From JBBDMW01 sp040878005 (GTDB lineage: Bacteria > Chloroflexota > Dehalococcoidia > Lucifugimonadales > Lucifugimonadaceae): a stretch of DNA of 64,000 nt. Of this stretch, positions 60,928 to 64,000 are shown in pieces (the stretch's first letter is position 1; each line of letters opens with the position of its first letter). The notes beneath the pieces were generated by a model that ran no database searches, was not told the origin of the DNA, and saw only the letters and a list, made by a program, of their open reading frames with translations. The DNA lies in NCBI GenBank assembly GCA_040878005.1, contig JBBDMW010000075.1:118534-182533 (forward strand), written 5' to 3'. The translations under genes and the position numbers were made by a program.

Positions 60928-61698
60928 TCAGCGTTCCAATTGCTTTTTTGAGGCGTCCAGGTAGGACCGGGCGCCTGCGATGAGGTACCTCGTGGCACTG
61001 CTGACCAGCCAGTTGATGCCGACGTCGTGCCACCGGCCAACTTCTTCGGGGCTGAGCGCCATTGTGCCGGCCTGCTTGCCTGCCGCCCGTATCCTGGGCG
61101 TCAGCGACTCGATAGTTTCCACCACCTTCGGGTGTTGTATCTGGCCCGGCGCGCCGAACTGTATAGAAAGGTCGCCCGGTCCCATGAATATGCAGTCGGC
61201 GTTCTCTGTGGCGATGATCTCGTCCTGGTTCTCGATGGCTTCGAGAGTCTCTATCTGCAGGCATACCCAGGTTTCCTCGTTTGCCTCCTTGACGTACTCT
61301 GCCACAGGCTGGACGCCCAGGCGGGCGCCGCGTCCGCCGAACAGGCCCCGCTGGCCCACCGGCGGATACTTCACCGCATCGACGACGGCCTTGCCCTGAG
61401 CGGCATTGTTGACCAGCGGAATCATCACACCTGCCGCCCCCGCGTCCATGTAGCGCTGGATGTGCTGCTGGGAGTTCATGCCAATTCGCAAGATCGGTGT
61501 GATGTCAGATGCCTCGGCAGCCCGGATCATGTGCTCGGCAGTCTCGTAGTCCATCGGCCCGTGCTCGCAGTCGATCACCACGAAGTCGAAGCCCATCCAG
61601 CCCATGAGCTCCACCTGCGCCGGGGATGGCGTGCCGACAAATGGGCCAAGGGTTGGCCTATCCTGGTTGAGCTTCTGCTTAAGGGTGTTCTTTCGCAC
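60928..61698 (-). CDS. HpcH/HpaI aldolase family protein
   Basis: 256-residue class II pyruvate aldolase. The TIM-barrel motifs are present: GFDFVVIDCEHGPMD (metal/acid region), PILRIGMN, GAAGVMIPLVNNAAQ, a RGLFGGRGARLG loop, CLQIETLEAIEN (metal Glu) and DCIFMGPGDLS (metal Asp). Homologues split 4-hydroxy-2-oxo acids such as 4-hydroxy-2-oxoheptanedioate in aromatic or sugar-acid catabolism. The GTG at 61696-61698 has AGGAGG ten bases upstream; the longer in-frame extension is rejected. Confidence 0.9.
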   Translation of the reverse strand: MRKNTLKQKLNQDRPTLGPFVGTPSPAQVELMGWMGFDFVVIDCEHGPMDYETAEHMIRAAEASDITPILRIGMNSQQHIQRYMDAGAAGVMIPLVNNAAQGKAVVDAVKYPPVGQRGLFGGRGARLGVQPVAEYVKEANEETWVCLQIETLEAIENQDEIIATENADCIFMGPGDLSIQFGAPGQIQHPKVVETIESLTPRIRAAGKQAGTMALSPEEVGRWHDVGINWLVSSATRYLIAGARSYLDASKKQLER

Positions 61699-61936
61699 GG
61701 CCGGGGACCTCCTGGAAAATTCGACGGTAATCGCAAATACCCGGCACAAGGGCCGGTGAGAGCGGCCGCCAAAGAGTAGCCCCGCAACTACTGCCAGTCA
61801 AAGCCAGTCCGGCGGCGATGGCCTGTGACCGTCACAGGCGCTGACCAGCAGCGATCTACAGCGCCATCTGAACGGCGTATACTCCCGCCGCAAACTCAGT
61901 GGCACAAAACGTTCAGCATTACGACAGGAGGCCCAC

Positions 61937-62965
61937 ATGAAGGGCGTAACGATGCCGGGAGATAGAATGGCCGAGGTGAGCGAATTTCCGGACGAGGAGC
62001 CCGGCCCCGGCCAGGTGCTGCTGAGAATGCGCGCATCAGGCATATGCGGGAGTGATCTCCACCGTTACCGCGCTGACAGCGCCACGCTGGAACCCGGCAA
62101 ACGGGTGGGACATGAGCCGTGCGGCGAGGTCGTGAGCCTTGGCGCAGGCGTGACTCGTGTGGGGGTTGGCGACCGGGTAATGAATCACCACTACCGCGGC
62201 TGTGGAGCGTGCCGGTACTGCCGAATGGGATACACGCAGCTCTGCTCAGGCCCAGCAGAGGCCAGGGGATACTACGGCGGAACTCTCCACGGCGGCCATG
62301 GCGACTTCATGGTGTGCGATGAGACCACATGCGTCCCGCTCCCTGATGAGCTGTCGTACGAGGCCGGGGCGATGCTCGCCTGTGGCTCAAGCACCGCCTA
62401 CCTTGCCCTCACCAAGCTGGACGTGTCCGGCCGCGACGTGCTGGCAGTGTTCGGGCAGGGGCCGGTGGGCCTTGCAGCTACGATGCTGGGCACAGCGATG
62501 GGTGCGCGGGTGATAGCCATTGACCTGTCCGATGAGCGGCTTGCCTTTGCCCGCTCGGCGGGAGCGTGGCAGACGGTCAATCCGAGTGACGGCGACGTTG
62601 TTAGCCAGGTGCGGGGCCTCACACACGGAGAAGGCGCGGACGCCACGCTCGAGGCGGCAGGCGTGCCGCAGACCCGGCAGCAGGCAGCGCAGGCAGCCCG
62701 TGTATTCGGCCGCGCGGCGTTGGTAGGAGAACGGGGGCAGGCGGTCTTTGATGCAACACCGGACATCATTCACCGGCACCTGACCATGTACGGATCGTGG
62801 ACCGTCAGCACACTGGGCATGGAAGAGGCGGCACAGTTCGTGGTTGACCGTGACGTGCCGCTGACCAGCCTGATAACCGACCGGGTGTCCATAGGCGAAG
62901 CGCCGGACGCCTACACCAGGTTTGACAGGCAGCAGAGCGGGAAGATGGTCATAGTCTGGCCATAG
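61937..62965 (+). CDS. Zinc-dependent MDR dehydrogenase
   Basis: 342 residues. Catalytic zinc SGICGSDLHRY and GHEPCGEVV, structural zinc CGACRYCRMGYTQLC and Rossmann VFGQGPVGLAATML are intact. Closest in style to L-threonine/sorbitol-type dehydrogenases. ACAGGAGG lies six to seven bases before the ATG. Divergent from the HpaI aldolase gene, which hints at one pathway that oxidises a hydroxy compound and cleaves the product. Confidence 0.9.
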   Translation: MKGVTMPGDRMAEVSEFPDEEPGPGQVLLRMRASGICGSDLHRYRADSATLEPGKRVGHEPCGEVVSLGAGVTRVGVGDRVMNHHYRGCGACRYCRMGYTQLCSGPAEARGYYGGTLHGGHGDFMVCDETTCVPLPDELSYEAGAMLACGSSTAYLALTKLDVSGRDVLAVFGQGPVGLAATMLGTAMGARVIAIDLSDERLAFARSAGAWQTVNPSDGDVVSQVRGLTHGEGADATLEAAGVPQTRQQAAQAARVFGRAALVGERGQAVFDATPDIIHRHLTMYGSWTVSTLGMEEAAQFVVDRDVPLTSLITDRVSIGEAPDAYTRFDRQQSGKMVIVWP

Positions 62966-63216
62966 CGCATCTCACAGCCCCAGGCACCAGTGTGTGAAAT
63001 TCGTCAACGCCATGTGCCGGCTCGTCCGCCGGACGCAAAGCAGCAACCCGCGTGAAGCGAATGTGAACGACTTTCGTAATATGCCCTTAGCAGCGTGTTT
63101 ACAAGCCGGAAACCTATGGAGGCCTTCCGAGTGGGTTAATAGTTATGGGCCTCGGAAACACCGTAGCGCCCGTCACGCAAAACTTGTTAACCCGAAAGCC
63201 ATAAGGAGACTTCACC

Positions 63217-63417
63217 TTGGGCAACCTGCTACGAACCGCAATTCGACAGATCAACGCCACGCTGGAAAGCCGGAACGCCAGCTCATATGCCGCATACCAG
63301 GCACGCCTGCTGGGCGATTCGCCGAGCGGCAGAGACGCAACGGCGGCAATGGCCCGCTTCGAGCGCCAGGCCTTTGACCGGTCCATCACCAGCGACCCGC
63401 AAAAGGGGGCGTACTAA
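63217..63417 (+). CDS. Small hypothetical protein, 66 aa
   Basis: Begins MGNLLRTAIRQINATLESRN and is Ala/Arg-rich and helical, with no signal or membrane segment. The TTG start has AGGAG nine bases upstream, and a GC-rich hairpin with T-rich tail follows the stop. No family is recognised; probable small cytosolic protein. Confidence 0.5.
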   Translation: MGNLLRTAIRQINATLESRNASSYAAYQARLLGDSPSGRDATAAMARFERQAFDRSITSDPQKGAY

Positions 63418-63470
63418 GTACCGCCGCCACGTCAGCGTCGCTGACCGTTAAAATCCAGTGATACAAGGCT

Positions 63471-63500
63471 CCCCCGCCGCCACGGGGGGCGGTTTCTTTG
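63471..63500 (+). terminator. Probable terminator of the small protein gene
   Basis: CCCCCG (63471-63476), six-base loop, CGGGGG (63483-63488), then GCGGTTTCTTT. Confidence 0.45.
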
Positions 63501-63530
63501 CCTGCGGCAACTGGATACGGGGATGGCACG

Positions 63531-64000
63531 TTGACTGACAACCTGGACAGACTTCCTTCAGCCCGAGACTCCATCATGGAGGGCATCGAAGAAGGGCTGC
63601 ACACCGGTGCGCAGCTATGCACGTGGCTGGGCGGGGAGACGGTGGCGGACGGTGCGGTGGGCGAGAAGTCGCCTGGCACGGCCATGACACCGGACACAGT
63701 GCTGCCCTGGCTATCGTCCGGCAAACCGATAGGCGCAGTTGCGATTGCTCAACTCAAAGAGCGCGGTGAACTGGATTATGACCAGCCGGTTGCTGAATAC
63801 GTCCCGGAGTTTGTGCAGAACGGCAAGGAAGCGATCACGGTCCGCCACCTGCTCACCCACACCGGCGGTATCCGTACTGCGGAACAGGCAAACCGGCTGG
63901 ATTCACGGGAAGAGATCATTGCCGCCATCTGCGCGGCGCCATCCGAAAAAGACTGGACGCCGGGCGAGAAGGCTGGCTATCACGAGTCGGCTGGCTGGCA
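63531..64000 (+). CDS. Partial serine hydrolase (beta-lactamase family, penicillin-binding-protein-like)
   Basis: Truncated by the window end; about 156 residues are visible from the TTG at 63531 (GGGGA eight bases upstream). The SxxK motif is visible as Ser-Ser-Gly-Lys in LPWLSSGKPIGA. The following ELDYDQPVAEYVPEF and ITVRHLLTHTGGIR are standard landmarks of the EstB/PBP4*-like family. The segment at the end, YHESAGW, stands where the YxN/YxS motif normally is. It probably hydrolyses esters or peptides rather than beta-lactams. Confidence 0.88.
   Translation, partial: MTDNLDRLPSARDSIMEGIEEGLHTGAQLCTWLGGETVADGAVGEKSPGTAMTPDTVLPWLSSGKPIGAVAIAQLKERGELDYDQPVAEYVPEFVQNGKEAITVRHLLTHTGGIRTAEQANRLDSREEIIAAICAAPSEKDWTPGEKAGYHESAGW

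Overview
The window is about 60% G+C and densely packed. It has frequent TTG and GTG starts, short intergenic gaps, a T-box leader with an intrinsic terminator, and a gene mix (HtpX/PspAB, SCO1664/DUF3090, egtB/egtD, several zinc MDR dehydrogenases, an HpaI aldolase, an amidohydrolase, RraA, two drug-type ABC-2 exporters). This fits a Terrabacteria-like aerobic heterotroph, most likely Chloroflexota (SAR202/Dehalococcoidia-like). That placement is inferred from gene content only. The N-runs show a draft metagenomic or single-cell scaffold.

Layout. 0-4 kb: envelope-stress pair htpX-pspAB (minus), an inositol-phosphatase-type enzyme, a secreted protein and a DUF427 protein. 4.3-8.1 kb: an ergothioneine locus (flavin disulfide-oxidoreductase homologue, egtB, egtD), then mgtE. 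9.8-11.8 kb (minus): SCO1664 family, DUF3090 and a short Tag-like glycosylase. 11.9-14 kb: T-box riboswitch and citramalate synthase. 14-19 kb: JAMM peptidase, RraA, amidohydrolase, epimerase, aldo/keto reductase and two single-span small membrane proteins. 19-24.5 kb: a PadR-MMPL-ABC-permease operon whose promoter carries a likely operator. 24.8-27.5 kb: an A+T-richer stretch with a lipoprotein and a PD-(D/E)XK nuclease-like gene. 27.5-33.3 kb: DUF5701, MerR, pterin dehydratase, TPR, a collagen/HxHxGxC-repeat/cupredoxin lipoprotein and an ALDH1L1-like formyltransferase.

33.4-42 kb: MDR dehydrogenases, including a pseudogene with two in-frame stops, a Kef-type antiporter, an SRPBCC-dehydrogenase pair, a ketopantoate-reductase-like gene and two membrane proteins. 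42.3-45.3 kb: a TipA-like regulator with a textbook MerR promoter, then a receiver-domain protein, a small secreted protein and an exported Hcp-like protein. 45.3-50.9 kb: a HAD hydrolase, a GNAT, a DUF2795 protein, a histidine kinase, a HicAB toxin-antitoxin pair and tRNA-Glu, interrupted by two gaps. The 100-N gap is flanked by identical 55-mers, which looks like an assembly-overlap artefact. 51-64 kb: argC, a DUF4389 protein, a three-gene DrrAB-like exporter, lpd, a repeat-rich intergenic zone, an HpaI aldolase, another MDR dehydrogenase, a small protein and the start of a serine hydrolase.

Themes: low-molecular-weight thiol and redox metabolism (ergothioneine, flavin reductase, Lpd), catabolism of small organic acids and alcohols, and envelope/export functions. 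The strongest candidates for something not yet described are the collagen/cupredoxin lipoprotein, the receiver plus exported Hcp-like locus, and the isolated PD-(D/E)XK gene. No CRISPR array, transposase, integrase or complete phage module was seen.
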